64,000 nucleotides of DNA from Chamaecyparis obtusa (GCA_027943335.1 BSBK01001572.1:3398501-3462500); one strand, 5' to 3'. Shown: positions 8,710 through 22,020, numbered from the stretch's first letter. Notes: a model not told the origin generated them from the letters alone. Numbers and translations are program-made.

Positions 8710-11331
8710 AGTGGTATTAGAGCAGGAGTTCCTAAGTGTGTAAAGAGATCACCAACTGTGAAGAAGTTTACAGTAGGACCGCAGATAGGGTTTCACTGAG
8801 CAACTCAAGAATGCCTCCACAAAGGGAACATGGTGAAAGCACTGGCATTCTAACACTTGAGGTTAGGGAACTATAGAGACAATTGTGAGCATTGCAAGAG
8901 GAGATTTGCAAAGGAATGAATCTTAATGACAAAGATGAAAGTGAGGATGAAGCCAAACAAGGAAATTTTGAACAAGGAGAAGTTAAATTTTTGAATCAAG
9001 AAGAAGAAAGACTTTTCTGAGCCATCTCAAAGATTAGGAAGAGACCTAAGATTGAGGTTCTAACATTTTCTAGAAATCTTAACCTAGAGGAATTGATTGA
9101 TTAGATCAATGAATGTGAAGAATATTTTGATTATGAAGATATCGAGGATCCTAATCGGGTCAAGTTTGTGAAGGCCAGACTGAAGGGTCATGAGAAGATC
9201 TAGTGGCAAGAGATTCAATTGGAGTGAAATAGAAGAGGAAAGGATAAAATCATAAGATGGGACTAGATGATAGATAAATTGAAGCAACAGTTCACTCCTG
9301 TTGATTATGAACTTGACCTACTTAAGAAAATGCAAAGTATGAAGCAAGCGGGAAGATCTGTTTAGGAGTATACAGAGGAGTTCTATCGAATCCTCATTAG
9401 AATAGGCCATGCAGAAGTGGATAAGGAGAAAGTTTCCTATTACCTTAATGGGTTGAGTTTAACCATTCAGGAAGAGCTAAATCTAGTTCTAATGAATAGT
9501 ATTGAAGAGACATACTAGTTTGCCCAAAAAGTAGAGAAAAGGCTAAACAAGAAGTTTGAGAGCAGACAAAGTGGAAGAGGTCATGATGGAAGATCTGGTG
9601 GATGGTCATATGGAGATCGAAATAAAGTTTTAAAAAAGAAGGATGAGGCCAATAATAGTCAGAATCAAAGATCGGATAATTTCAATCATTTCCATGATTA
9701 GAATAATAGAGATCAGAGAGGAAGAGGAAGAGGACAAGGATCTGGAAGAGGAGGCTTCTATGGAACATGTTTTCACTGTGGAGGAGAAGGTCATAGGGCA
9801 TTTGATGTTGTCAAGGAAGAATAGGAGGAATAAAGTCTAGGCTAGAGTTGCACATGTAGATGAAGATGCCAAATCATCAAATTTTGAAGATTCTAAAAGA
9901 TGAGAAACAATGATCAACAGAAGAGTCCTGTTGAGCGGTGAGAATGAACCTGAACAAAGGAGGAGCATATTTCACACTAGGTGCAAGTGTGAGGGTAATT
10001 TTTGTGATGTGAGTAATGATAGTGGCAATACTGATAATTTGGTGTCAAAAGAGATGGTGACAAAGTTGAATCTCAAGAGGCAGAAACATCCACATCCATA
10101 TTGGGTTGCCTGGGTGCAGGATGACCACAAGGTCATGCTTAGTGAACAATGCCTAGTGAAGTTCAAGATCAACTAGTACCAAGATCAGGTACTATGTGAT
10201 ATCATATCTGTGCATGCATGTTATATGTTGTTGGGTAGACCTTGGCAGTTTGACAGGTGTGCTGTACATGATGGTCATGCGAATACCTATTCCCTAATAA
10301 AGGATGGAGTGCAACATAAGCTAAAATCATTGAAAGAAATAGAAGAAAATGTATGCGGTAATGCAAGAATAACTTTTGTTGATAGAGGAAATTTCTCAAA
10401 TGGTATGTGACATGAGCATATGTGTTTTACCTCAATTCCAAAGGTTGGGAAAGAGGAAGTAGAAGATGTACCTGTAGAAGTTGCAAAATTATTGAATGAG
10501 TTTCAGGATATTGTATTTGATAATGTGCCTGATGGATTCCACTAGTAAGAAAGATCAATCATCATATGGACTTGATTCGAGGAGCCTGTTTTCCAAATAA
10601 GGCAACACATAGAATAACACTAGCAGAAAGTAAAGAGTTGAAGATAGATTGGAAGTTTAGTTCATCACATCATCCACAAATTGTATATGGAGTAGTCCCA
10701 GAAATGCATATGATTTGAGGAAGATAGATAAAGGAGAAATAAGTAGTGTTGAAGCTGAAGATTTTGCAGAACATTTGAAGAACATCCATGAGGAGGTGAG
10801 GAAGCACATTACCAAGATGAATGTGTAGTACAAGGCTAAGGTAGATGAGAAAAGGAGGCATAAGAAATTTTAGGTTGGAGATGAAGTCATGGTTCATTTG
10901 CAAAAGGAGTGATTTCCAGTTGGTACATATAACAAGCTGAAAATGAAGAATTTTGGGCCATGTAAGATACTAAAGAAGCATGATTCAGGAAATGCATATG
11001 AGATCGAGTTGCCTATTGAGCTGAATATTTTACTAGTATTTAATGTTTTAGATCTGACATACTATTATGGAGGAGGTTTTGAACATGGGGTTACAGTAGC
11101 ATAATGGAGTATTCCAGCAACTAGTTCAGCTATCAAGGAGATTGAACACATACTGGATAGTCATGTTGGTAGAAGTACAAGGAACATGACATATGAAGAG
11201 TATTTGGTCAAATGGAAAAGATGACCTGTTGAAGATTCATCATGTCTAACAAAGGAGGAGGTTAACCATCTTGGTTTTCCTCTACACACATGAGTCATGA
11301 CAGGGTCACTTCTTAAATTACCCTAGGTGTC
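8710..11331 (+). pseudogene. Chromovirus array internal domain 1: gag, protease, chromodomain remnant
   Basis: Gag begins at ATG 8,811 (MPPQREHG). It includes MNLNDKDES, a gag core decayed by many stops, and a zinc knuckle CFHCGGEGHRAF near 9,770 whose last Cys is lost. The protease has NDSGNTDNLV near 10,018 (D-S-G active site kept) and MLLGRPWQFD near 10,222. At about 10,560-10,720 the frame passes from the start of reverse transcriptase (KATHRITLAESKELK) straight to integrase sequence (WKFSSSHHPQIVYG), so RT, RNase H and the integrase core are missing. A chromodomain-like end (IKEIEHILDS...YEEYLVKWK) lies at about 11,137-11,290. Inactive. Confidence 0.75.
8712..8723 (+). promoter_or_regulatory. 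Primer binding site, tRNA-iMet type (unit 1)
   Basis: TGGTATTAGAGC lies two bases after LTR 1. It differs by one base from TGGTATCAGAGC, the complement of the 3' end of initiator tRNA-Met used by many plant LTR elements. Equivalent sites are at 12,183 (TGGTATCAAAGT), 15,668 (TGGTATCAGAGT) and 34,515 (TGGTACCAGAGC). Confidence 0.75.
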
Positions 11332-12180
11332 TCATGTAGGAGAATCCTGGGTGTAAGAGCAATCTTGCATCACCCAAAAAAATTTCTAGTTTTCTTTTCA
11401 ATAAGGGATATCTTGTGCAAAGCTACTATTTATGGAAACTTTCTATTTTTAGTAAGTTTTTCATATGATCTCAGAATGTTCTAGTTTCACAGTTGGAGGT
11501 TCATCTTAGTCATATTAGCCTGCCTGTAAAGTTTCATTGCCAAATCAAGTCTAGTCTTGAAGATATTGAAAAATTTTGCTATTGGAAATAGGGTACAGAA
11601 ACTTTGAACTCAGTTTTGAAGGCTTTAGAGGCCCTGGATGAGGCCAAAACTTTGGCTAACTAGAGCTTGCACAAGTGAGGCACTATAGAGCTTTTCGCAC
11701 CCTTTTTGAATTGGGGTCATAATAGTCAATCGGAGCATCTGGTGATGAATTATGGTCTTTGAAAGTTGGGCAACATGAAATGGCAGAAAATAATTTTTCT
11801 TCAAAATTTTTGTTTGGGTTTCAAAAGTTATTTTGAGCCAACTTTGATGTAATAAATTGAAAAATAAAATAATTCTAAGTTTGGTCAGCCATAAAGGCTA
11901 AATTTCTGGAACCTTCTCAGGCGGTGGAAATTGCCAATATAAAGAAGGCCCGTAGTGTTGTCTAGGGAGTTCTGGGTAGTAGATCTAGGGATTGATTCAA
12001 GGATTCTTCCTACACAATATTGTAAGGGAATGCACACGTGGCTTTTCATATTGTAATTCTAAAAGTTTCTAATTCCACATTTGTGAGATAATAAGAAGCC
12101 CATTTTCTATTCTTGTATATTGTTGTTGTTTCTCTATTTCTATTTTGTATTTGTGGTATTAAGGGGAGCACCCTTCATCA
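11332..12180 (+). repeat. Chromovirus array LTR 2
   Basis: 849 bp. The first bases are TCATGTAGG instead of TGATGCAGG, so the terminal TG is mutated; the end GCACCCTTCATCA is intact. It serves as the junction between units 1 and 2, with internal sequence on both sides and no target duplication. Confidence 0.9.
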
Positions 12181-14815
12181 AGTGGTATCAAAGTGGGAGT
12201 TCTTGAGTGTGTAAATAGATCGATGACTATGAGATAGTTTGCACCAGGACCGTGGTTAGGGTTTCAGTGAGCAACTCAAGAATGCCTCCATGAAGGGAAC
12301 GTGGCAAAAGAGCTAGTGTTGAAACACCTGAGATTATGGAGCTACAGAGACAAGTTCAAGCATTGCAAAAGGAGATTCACAAAGGAATGAATCTTAATGA
12401 CAAAGATGAAAGAGAGGATGAAGCCAAAGAAGGAAATTATGAACAAGGAGAAGTTGAAGTTTTGAATCAAGAACATGAAAGACTTTTCAGAGCCATCTCA
12501 AAGATCAAGAAGAGACCTAAGATTGAGGTTTCAACATTTTTTGGAAATCTTAACCCAGAGGAATTGATCGACTGGATCAATGAATGTGAAGAATATTTTG
12601 AGTATGAAGATAACAAGGATCCTGATCGGGTCAAGTTTGCAAAGGCCAGACTGAAGGGTCATGCGAAGTTCTAGTGGCAAGAGATTCAATTAGAGGGAAA
12701 TAGAAGGGGAAATGATAAAATCACAAGATGGGACCAGATGGTGGATAAGGTGAAGCAACAAATCATTCCTATTGATTATGAGTTTGACCTACTAAAGAAA
12801 ATGAAAAGTATGGAGCAAGTGGGAAGATTTGTTTAGGAGTATATAGAGGAGTTCTATCGAATCCTCATCAAAACAAGCCATGTAAAAGCAGATAAGGAGA
12901 AAGTTTCCTATTACCTTAATGGGTTGAGGCCAAGCATTTAAGAAGAGCTGAATCTAGTTTGAATGAATAGTATTGAGGAGACATACCAGTTTGCCCTAAA
13001 AGAATAGGAAAAACTAAACAAGAAGTTTGAGAGCAAAGAAAGCGGAAGAGGTTGTGATGGAAGATCTGGTGGACAATCATATGGAGATCGAAATGAAATC
13101 TGAAAAAGTAGGTTGAGGCTAGTAACAGTCAGAATCAAAAAGGAGATAATTTCAATTATTTCCATGATCACAATAATAGAGATCAGAGAGGAAGAGGATG
13201 AGGATAAGGATCTGGATGAGGAGGCTTCCATGGAACATATTTTCACTATGGAGGAGAAGATCATAGGGCATTTGAATATCCTCAACACCAAGGAAGGATG
13301 GATAGGAGGAAAAAAGGCTAGGCCAGAGTTGCACATGCAGATGAAGATGCCAGATCATCAAATTTTAAAGATGTTGAAAGAGGAGAAACACTGCTCAAAA
13401 GAAGAGTCCTCCTGAGTGGTGAGAATGAACCTGAACAAAGGAGGAGCCTATTTTGCACCAGGTGCAAGTGTGAGGGTAAGTGTTGTGATGTGATTATTGA
13501 TAATGGTAGTATTGATAATTTGGTGTTAGAAGAGATGGTGACAAAGTTGAAGCTCAAGAGGTAGAAACATCCACATCCATATCAGGTTGCCTAGGTGCAG
13601 GATGACAATAAGGTCATGGTCAATGAACAGTGCCCAGTGAAGTTCAAGATTAATGAGTACCAAGATGAGGTACTATGTGATATCATATCTATGCATGCAT
13701 GTCATATGTTGTTGGGTAGACCTTGGTAGTTTGACAGGTGTGTTGTACATGATGGTCGTGTGAATACCTATTCCTTGATAAAGGATAGAGTGCGACATAA
13801 GCTAAAACTATTAAAGGAAATAAAAGAAAAGGTATGTGGTAATGCAAGAATAACTTTTGTTGATAGAGAAAATTTCTTAGATGGTATGCGGCATGAGCAT
13901 ATGTGTTTTACCTTAAATCCAAAGGCTAGGAAAGAGGAAGTACAAAATGTACCTATAGAAGTTGCAAAATTATTGAATGAGTTTTAGGATATTTTATCTG
14001 ATAATGTGCATGATGGATTACCACCAGTAAAAAAGATTAGTCATCATATGGACTTGATTTCAAGAGCTAGTTTTCCAAATAAGGTAGCACATAGAATGAC
14101 ACTAGTAGAAAGTGAAGAGTTGAAGATAGATTGGAAGTTAAGTTCATCACATCATCCATAGATTGTATATGGAAGTAGTCCTAGAAATGCATCTGAGTTG
14201 AGGAAGATAGATAAAGGAGAAATAAGTAGTGCTGAAGTTGAGGATTTTGCAGAACATTTGAAGAACATCCATGAGGAGGTGAGGAAGCACATTACCAAGA
14301 TGAATGCGCAGTATAAGGCTAAGGAAGATTAGAAAAGGAGGCATAAGGAATTTTAAGTTGGAGATGAAGTCATGGTTCATTTGTGGAAGGGGCAATTTCT
14401 AGTTGGTACATATAACAAGCTAAAAAATGAAGAAGTTTGGGGCATGTAAGATACTGAAGAACCATGATTTAGGAAATGCATATGAGGTCGAGTTGCCTAC
14501 TTAGCTGAATGTTTCACCAATATTTAATATTTTAGATCTGATAGAGTATCATGAAGGAGGTGTTGAAGATGGGGTTACAGTAGCACAGTGGAGTATTCCA
14601 ACAACCAGTTCAGCTATCAAGGAGATTGAAGACATACTAGATAGTCATGTTGCTAAAAGCACAAGGAATGAGACATTTGAAGAGTATTTGGTCAAATGGA
14701 AAGGATGACCTGTTGAAGATTCATCATGGATAATGACAGAGGAGGTTAACCATCTTGGTTTTCCTCTACACACCTAAGTCGTTAATGGGTCACTTCTCAA
14801 ATTACCCTCGGTGTC
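12181..14815 (+). pseudogene. Chromovirus array internal domain 2: gag, protease, chromodomain remnant
   Basis: Gag starts at ATG 12,283. The best preserved gag stretch (12,336-12,674) reads ELQRQVQALQKEIHKGMNLN, then PEELIDWINECEEYFEYED, then FAKARLKGHAKF, typical of the Retrotrans_gag domain, where the following WWQEI has its first Trp replaced by a stop. The protease motif has become IDNGSIDNLV near 13,496: the catalytic D-S-G is now D-N-G. The same RT-to-integrase deletion junction as in unit 1 lies near 14,130 (KSEELK, DWKLSSSHHP). The chromodomain (IKEIEDILDS...FEEYLVKWKG) with an internal TGA lies near 14,618-14,775. Inactive. Confidence 0.75.
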
Positions 14816-15665
14816 TGATGCAGCATCATCCTGGGTGTAAGAGCAATCTTGCATCACCCAAAAATATTTTTGGTTTTATTTTCAATAAGGGCTATGTTGT
14901 GGAGAGTTACTATTTATAGAAACTTTCTACTTTTAGTAAGTTTGTCATACGATCTTGAAATGTTCTAGTTTCACAGTTAGAGGTTCATCTTAGTCATATC
15001 AGCCTACCTATAAAGTTTCATTGCTAGATCAAGTCTAGTCTTGAAGATATTGAAAATTTTCACTATTGGAAATAAGGTACAAAAACTTTGAACTCAATTT
15101 TGAAGGCTTTAGAAGCCTTGGATGAGGTCAAAACTTCGGCTACCTAGAGCTTGCACAAGCTAGGAACTACAGAGCACCTCGTGCCCTTTCCGAATTGGGG
15201 TCATAATAGTCAATCAGAGCATCTGGTGATGACTTATGGTCTTCGGCAGTTAGGCCACGTGAAATGGTGGAAAATAAATTTCCTTCAAAAAAAAATTTTG
15301 GGTTTCAAAAGTTATTTTGAGCTGACTTTGATGTAATAAATTGAAAAATAAAATAATTCTAAGTTTGGTCGGCCCTAAAGGCTAAATTTCAGGAACCTTC
15401 TCGGGTGGTGGAAATTGCCTATATAAAGAAGGCCCGTAGTGTTGTCTAGGGAGTACTAGGTAGTAGATCTAGGTATTGATTCTAGGCTTTTTTCTATAGA
15501 ATATTGTAAGGGAATGCACATGTGGCTTTATATATTGTAATTCTGAAAGTTTGTAATTCCACATTTTTGGAGATAATAAGAAGCCCATTTTATGTGCTTG
15601 CATATTGTTGTTGTTTCTCTATTTCTATTTTATGTTTGTGGTATTAAGGGGAGCACCCTTCATCA
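14816..15665 (+). repeat. Chromovirus array LTR 3
   Basis: 850 bp, TGATGCAGC...TTCATCA, with a TATATAAAG promoter-like motif at about 15,420. It is followed by the primer binding site TGGTATCAGAGT at 15,668 and 82 bp of internal sequence before the nested element begins. Confidence 0.9.
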
Positions 15666-15747
15666 AGTGGTATCAGAGTGGGAGTTCCTGAGTGTGTAAA
15701 TAGATCACTAACTATGAGGATATTTGCACCAGGACCATGGTTAGGGT
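15666..15747 (+). pseudogene. Chromovirus array internal domain 3, 5' fragment
   Basis: Primer binding site and gag leader only. It ends ...GGTTAGGGT where the Tat-like element inserted. The continuation AGGGTTTCAGTGAG is found at 31,105, and the uninterrupted form GGTTAGGGTTTCAGTGAG is present in unit 2 near 12,255. Confidence 0.9.
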
Positions 15748-17026
15748 TGTAATACCCCAAAAATGGGCTATATGTTCATTAACCTCCTACATCCTCAAAT
15801 CGAATGAAATCGACATAGAAGTCCTAACCTAAGGCACATCTGCACATCATCAAATCTAATTGATTATCTTAAATTCTGCATCGGAAAATATTCCTAGCAA
15901 TATTCTTAATTATCTTAATTACCTTTAATTTAATGATTATTTGGCGATAAATCACATTTATCCTAAAGTTTGATTAATTGAATATTTTCATATTTAATTA
16001 ATTAGATTTAATATTTGCCACTTAATTGTTTAATTAAATTTAATTCTATCTATTATTAATTGTATTATTTAATTTTGACAATAAATCCAATATCCTATGA
16101 ATAATTGATTAAATTCTTATTTAATTAATTAAAGCATGTTGTCATTATTTAATAATATAGTTTTTAATAAAAGTTTAATTAAATGATTGATTAACCCATA
16201 AATCAATTATTTATTTTCAAAAATTAGTTAAGTTGAGAGTAAATCATTTAATTATTTATTTAATTCTTAATTATTATGCACATTCAAAGAGCAGTTAAAC
16301 TCCAAATCAGAAAATCAATGCAAAGTGTTGACTTTTTGGAACTCAACATCCTTTTAGAGTTCAAAAAGCTAATCTAACCTCTAATTTAAGTTAAAAAATT
16401 GTTTTTGCATGCTTTTGCATAATTTTGAGAATTAACTATCTTTCATGATCAGATAACTCAAAAATCAAGTTGAGTTTATCTGAGTGATTTATGGCTTTTT
16501 TTCATGCACCTCCAAAGCCCTGGATTTCTATAAATTAAGGCTTTAGCTCTTCACAAATCATCTCTCAAATCCACAAAATCTCAGAATTTTGCATAATCAC
16601 GCTGAAGAATTGCTATCTGGAGAATCAAAGCTTATTGTGAATCAAGGCTATTGTGAGATCAATTTAGTTTTTACATTAATTTAGTTTTCATATCATATCA
16701 TTGTTAGATAGATAGCATATCAGTTTTTACATATCATAGATTTCATATCATGTTTTTCATTTTATTGCATAGAAAATCCCAAAAAAATAGCTTAATTGCA
16801 TTCAATTCATATCTAAATCAATTGCATTCAAATCCTTCATTTAGGTGTCGTCAAGGTCACTGATCTCGATAACAATCTGAGAACATCATACTCGCACCTA
16901 TTAGAAGGCAGTAAATCCCCTGGTTAGTTTAGCTTTCAATTCATTGCATTATTTTGATTATAGCTAACTTCTAATATTTTACTAAAGTGTTGTGTCTACA
17001 GATCAGGTACAAAATTTACACACACA
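15748..17026 (+). repeat. Tat-like element 5' LTR
   Basis: 1,279 bp, TGTAATACCCC...CACACACA. A TATA-like TATAAATTA is at about 16,529-16,537, so the transcript probably starts shortly downstream. It is very rich in ATTAATTA-type sequence. It has 12 bases (near 16,560) that the 3' LTR lacks. Confidence 0.9.
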
Positions 17027-17030
17027 TTTC

Positions 17031-17048
17031 TGGCACCCACCGTGGGGC
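17031..17048 (+). promoter_or_regulatory. Tat-like element primer binding site
   Basis: TGGCACCCACCGTGGGGC starts four bases after the 5' LTR. The form TGGCGCC(C)... at this place is usual for Athila/Tat-group elements; here the fifth base is A instead of G. The tRNA used is not certain. Confidence 0.6.
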
Positions 17049-20000
17049 AACCCACCTTTACATGCTGGTTTTGATTTTTTTTTTGGAGCTAAAGCCCTAA
17101 AGTTTTAAAGATTTAATTTTATCTCTCAAATGGCTTGGATTTTTTTTTTGTATTTTTTTTTTCAGGTTGGACACATACAAGAGAAGCTACAGTAAAAAGT
17201 TTAGAATTTTATGAGATGTTTTGAATTTTTAATAATTTTTTCTTAAAATTATGGAAAAATTTAATATCTAACGTAAATCGGCATATTTTTTGGAAATTTT
17301 TATTTTCTTGAAAAAAAATTTAAAATATACAGGGGGTCCATTCTTTGTGTTTTAAATTTAGATGCAATATAATAGCTCAAATAGTCAATTTACAAAAATT
17401 GGTTTGTTTTGATAAAATGGGTCTCTAGGGCACAAATGAAAAAAAAAATTTAAAATTTTTACATTTTTGGAAAGCTCTCTATTTTTTAGTAGGGGTCTTT
17501 ATTTTGAATTTCTATTTTTGTAGCCAAAATCATAAAAAAAAAATTAGATCTTATTGACTAGGTCAAATGTAGCAAAAAAAAAAAAAAAGTTTTGTGATAG
17601 GTATACACTTATTTTTTTTACATGGTTCAATGAATGATATGAGTTGTCATTTGGGTTAATTTCTGGTTATTATTGCTGATAATAATTGATTTTTAGATCT
17701 AACCCTATGGTTTTCATAAGTTGAATATATGTTGCATATCTTGTTTGCTTGTTTGCTTGTTTGCTTGTTGGAGAGTTCGTCACTTGCTTGCATGGAAAAG
17801 CTCCAGAAGAATTGCTAAAAATTAGGTAAAATCTACTAAGCACATTTTGAGGATCCCAGGTATTCTCCTTCATCTAATAACATTTTGATTTTGACTTAAA
17901 ATAAATCTCTTATGTGTCTACCTTGTGTGGATCTTTTCATGCTTTTGTCTATTTCTACACACTTGCATAATTGATACTAGGTTGTGACCCCTTAAGGATT
18001 CATTAAGTAGTCTTAGATACTTGTGATTGATCTTGATTTCTATCTTGGGTTATTGGACTTGCTAATCTGTCGACCCCTCATTCCACCCTGTGGTTGCAAG
18101 GTCAGTGCCACATTAAAGGGGAGGGGTCAATAGGACAGAAGCGTTAAGTGTTCCACTTGGCCACCCATTTATGATTTTAGGAACTCACTTGTTTTCTAAG
18201 TTGGGGACTTGTTTTTAGCTTGTGTGAGGTGTTAAGTGTTTCACCTTATGGACTCATCTCATATTCACTTTAAGCATTAAGTGTTCCTCTTTCTTCTTTT
18301 TGGGTACTTTTGGTAGATTTTCTTTTTGGAAACATACATCTATGCTCACATAGTAATTAGGCCCTATGAACACTATTCATGATTCTTGAGAGATTGGATT
18401 CCTAGTGAAATCCTTCTTGATGATAGAATCCTTGTAGGTAGGGAGGATACTTAGTGCATTTCACATTCAACTTGGTTAGTGCATCTTCTCTTATTGATCG
18501 ATACATTCTCTCCTAGGAGAGGTTGATAGATCATGTGGGGTTGACATCATGAGCTTTGGTGAATCAAAATTGGTTAGTGTGCCTTCTCTTATTGATCAAT
18601 ACATTCTCTCCTCAGAGAGGTTGATAGATCACATGGAGTTGACATCATAGACCTTGGTGAAGCAAAACTTTGTCTTAGCGTGTCAGATTTATCTGTCTGC
18701 TTTGTTTGGGTTAAAAGTGAAAAGGTGTCAAAAACCTTGGATCTGGAGCCAAGTCCCCTTGTGGTACAATACTGTGAGTCATCTTTAGAGAGGGTTAACC
18801 ATAGAAAACATTCCCTTCATAGGGAAAACTGTGTTGATGGAACCTCAAGCGGTAATAGCCATTTTCACTATGGTAGTGACAGCCGCTATATAAATGTCCT
18901 TGTGGAAGAAATCTTCACAGGTGTGGTTCATTGTTGGGTTGTCAGATCTCCCTAGTAGCTGTTGAAGATTAAGTTCTCAGACTGTGTCAAAACCCTAGTG
19001 CACTAAGATTGGAGTTCACCCCTTTGGATCATAAAACTTGCAGAGTCAAATCATTACTAAAAACCCTAGCGAGGCCAAATTTTCATTTTCTAGGGTATAT
19101 GTGCGTTATTGCAAAACATTTTGGAACTAACACAATTAGCGCTTCAGAGGATTAAAATGAATAAAATCACTTGATTTTTCATGCACAAGGTTGATTTTTC
19201 CCTTGTTCATTGTTTTTAGACATCCTTGAAATCACTAGCTTGTTGTTTTGCGTGCTTGTTTATCTATCTGGTTATTGAAAATGAACAAATCTGTTACAAT
19301 CCTCAAATCTAGACAGTACAATTTGCAAACAAGCTGAAACTGAAAACCCTAAATTTGCAAAATTTGAAGTGAAATTCTTTTCTGGAGTCAAAATTCATCT
19401 TAGAAGGTCAGAAAGTCATACACATTTTTGTCAAATGTCATTTCAGTACTACCCAACTGTCGTATGGTGAACTACCCAGTGTCGTATGAGTTTTTATGCC
19501 AAAAAATTAAAAAGTCAAAATCCTACTTGCAACTATCGTATGATGTTTTCAACTATTGTTTCATTACCTACCAACTATCATATGAGTTTTGCAACTGTCA
19601 TTTCATGACATACCCACTGTCGTACGAGTCTGTAGAGTGTCATTTGGGAAATTTTTGAAAGTTTTCAAAAAATTGTCAGAATTTCCAGATATTTAGCTTT
19701 TTCAACCTATTTCCAAAATTTGTCGATCAAATCACTATGTCAGGAACAAAGCAATAGCTATTGAGAATCCAATCATTATCCCAAAGTGGCCTTTTGAATC
19801 TGATTCAGCCTTCTGTTTAATCAATTTGAGTCTTTTTCATCTTGTGTCAAAACCTTATCATAGTTATCAATCTTCAATCAATCATCAAAATGACTAAGTG
19901 TTGTGGTATCTTGTCTGCTATCTTTTGGGAATCTACCCATACATCTAGGGCATAGTATCCTTCACCCATGTCTAATTGAATCTTCAAATCAATCAAACCT

Positions 20001-20081
20001 TGACAAGGTTGTGCCATCTGATCATCTTGATTCATTTCATTCTTCAGTCATCTGGATCTTATTCTTTGTCTCACTCAAAGT
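17049..20081 (+). other. Tat-like element leader, non-coding, with internal duplications
   Basis: About 3 kb between primer site and gag, with long A and T runs (17,075-17,620), a TTTGCTTG short tandem repeat at about 17,740-17,769, a 98-bp tandem duplication at 18,472-18,667, and degenerate repeats of ACTGTCGTATGAG at 19,430-19,645. No protein domain was recognised. Long leaders are usual in Tat and Ogre elements. Confidence 0.6.
18472..18667 (+). repeat. 98-bp tandem duplication in the Tat-like leader
   Basis: Units 18,472-18,569 and 18,570-18,667 both start TTGGTTAGTG and contain CTTCTCTTATTGATC and GAGAGGTTGATAGATCA, with a few substitutions and small gaps. Confidence 0.8.
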
Positions 20082-21428
20082 TGATGGTGGAAACTAGAGC
20101 TTCCTCACATAAGAAATTTGGAGAAGCATCCCAGACCTTACATATAACCACTACTAGGGGTCCAACTCTTGAACAACTCGTCAATTCTGGTCTTTACGAA
20201 GATGACGGTCTTGGCAACTATCGATTAAAAACTGGTTACATTCCTCCTCCATCAACTCAAGGAGGTACCCACCAAACCCCACATCAATCTATTCCAGGGA
20301 GTCCACAAACTCCTACCATGTCTCAAGCAGGGAAAAAACTTTGGCTCTCAAAGAACTCAATCTCAACATGGTGCAAATCAGGAACCCACACCTGAAGAAA
20401 TTGCTCAATATCAAAATGATGATAACTTTAAATGAATGATGAAGCATTTCTTGAAAGAAGATAGAGAAGCATACTTTTTACAATTGGCACATCAAGGAGC
20501 TAAACTTCCTCCCAACTTTAATGTGGAAAATATCATTACACATGAGGAAGAAACTCCACTCACAGCTATGATGAAACAGATGCATGCTATGCAAGTTGAA
20601 CTTAACAATCTTAAGAAAGAGAAGGAACCTAAAGAGTTCTCCATGGAGGCTCTATGCCCTTTTCCTTTTGACCAAGACTTGTATATGCCACCATTTCCAA
20701 AAAGAGTGGAGATACCAAAATATGATAAATATGATGGACACTCTGATCCTCAAGATCATGTCAGAGAGTTTTGTATGCAATCCATGGAGTTTATGCATGA
20801 ACTGACCTATCTCATGCACCTCTTTCCTAGATCTTTGGGAGGATCATCCATTCATTGGTTTTCTCGGTTGCCACCTACTATCAAAAATTTTGAGGAGTTG
20901 ATCAAATTGTTTTATCAACAATATTCCTACAATATTCAACATCTAGTCACCATGATTGATATCTGTAATCTCAAGCAATATCCAAGGGAACCATTCCTAA
21001 CATTTCTTAAAAGATGGAGGAAGAAGTTCTCTCTATATGCCAGACCTATTCCAGAAATAGAAAAATTAGAAATCTTCATCAATAACCTTGTTCCTGAAAT
21101 CAATTATCCTCTACAAATGCAAGATCATACATCTTTTGATAAGATGGTGGATAATGCTATCAAAATTAAAAAAGTGCTTGTGAAAAAAGGAGAAATCACA
21201 CTTCAAAAGGACAAGTACGAATCAAGATCCAGTTTTAAAGACAAGAACAAAAATTGGAACAAGAACAAAGGCATCATCATAGATGGCATTATCGATACTA
21301 TCCATGCCCCGTCAAAGGCACCAGCCTACAATCTAACTCTTGGTTCCCAAGCCATCAAAGCTTCAGAACAAAAGTCATCCGAACCATCTCAAAAGAAGCT
21401 AGAATACAAAAGATGGGATAATAAATGA
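20082..21428 (+). pseudogene. gag: Tat-like element gag
   Basis: Starts at ATG 20,082 (MVETRASSHKKFGEA). Frame is lost at the A6 run near 20,335 and resumes one base off (SQRTQSQHGANQEPTPEE), then meets a TGA at 20,432-20,434 just before the long open stretch 20,436-21,428. That stretch carries the Retrotrans_gag core: PKYDKYDGHSDPQDHVREF, then HWFSRLPPTIKNFEELIKLF and FLTFLKRWRKK. Gag forms the virus-like particle. The last part is Lys/Ser-rich. The CCHC-like knuckle lies beyond the stop (next entry). Divergence is light: one frameshift and two stops. Confidence 0.85.
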
Positions 21429-21535
21429 AAGTTTACTCCTCTTGGAGAATCTTTGGAATCCGCCATGAGAACTCTGCTAGCTAATAACATCATCTCTTTT
21501 CCACCAATCTGACCACCTGATTCTGAGCCTAAACC

Positions 21536-21665
21536 AAAATGGTGGAGAGAAAATGAATTCTGTGATTTCCATCGAGGTAAAGGTCACAAAACTAATAACT
21601 GCTTTCAATTGAAACATACCATTCAAGATCTAATCGATAGTGGAGACATCACAATTGACAATCCT
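21536..21665 (+). pseudogene. Tat-like element zinc-knuckle segment
   Basis: KWWRENEFCDFHRGKGHKTN continues into NCFQLKHTIQDLIDSG: Cys-x2-His-x5-His-x4-Cys, the knuckle usual in the Tat lineage between gag and protease. It follows a stop at 21,426. Confidence 0.75.
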
Positions 21666-22020
21666 AAGAGCAATAATGATCATACAGCATTCATAGAACC
21701 ATTTCTAAAACATGGTCAAGAAGTTTCAACTTCTCAGCCTAATATGGGGGCAAAAGTCAACTATGTCTAGCCTAAAAATAATGTTGTCATCAATATGATT
21801 GAACCATGTCTCTCTGAAAGTTGCAATGTCATCACAATTGTAAGAAGAGATAGACAAAATCAATCTACCAATGTGGTTACTTGATCACAAGCCCAAGAAC
21901 ATCTAAAAGGACAAATCCTAGATTCATCAAATGTCCCTAAGGTGCCCTTCAATCTTTCATTTGCTTCTAAGTAGAAGGCTACTTCCAAATCTTCCAATCC
22001 AAAGCATACGAGGCCTACAT

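Noticed and set aside
10202..10903. Minus-strand frames over the protease and deletion junction of unit 1 (also seen at 14,147, 32,995 and 36,479)
   Set aside because: Antisense shadows of internal-domain sequence; similarity among units only reflects the array.
12938..13557. Ser/Leu-rich minus-strand frames across the gag region of unit 2
   Set aside because: Antisense of the Glu/Arg-rich gag linker, repeated at the same place in other units.
15151..15336. Short frame inside LTR 3, similar to one at 37,415-37,597 in LTR 5
   Set aside because: Shared because the LTRs are copies; not conserved as an open frame in LTRs 1, 2 and 4.
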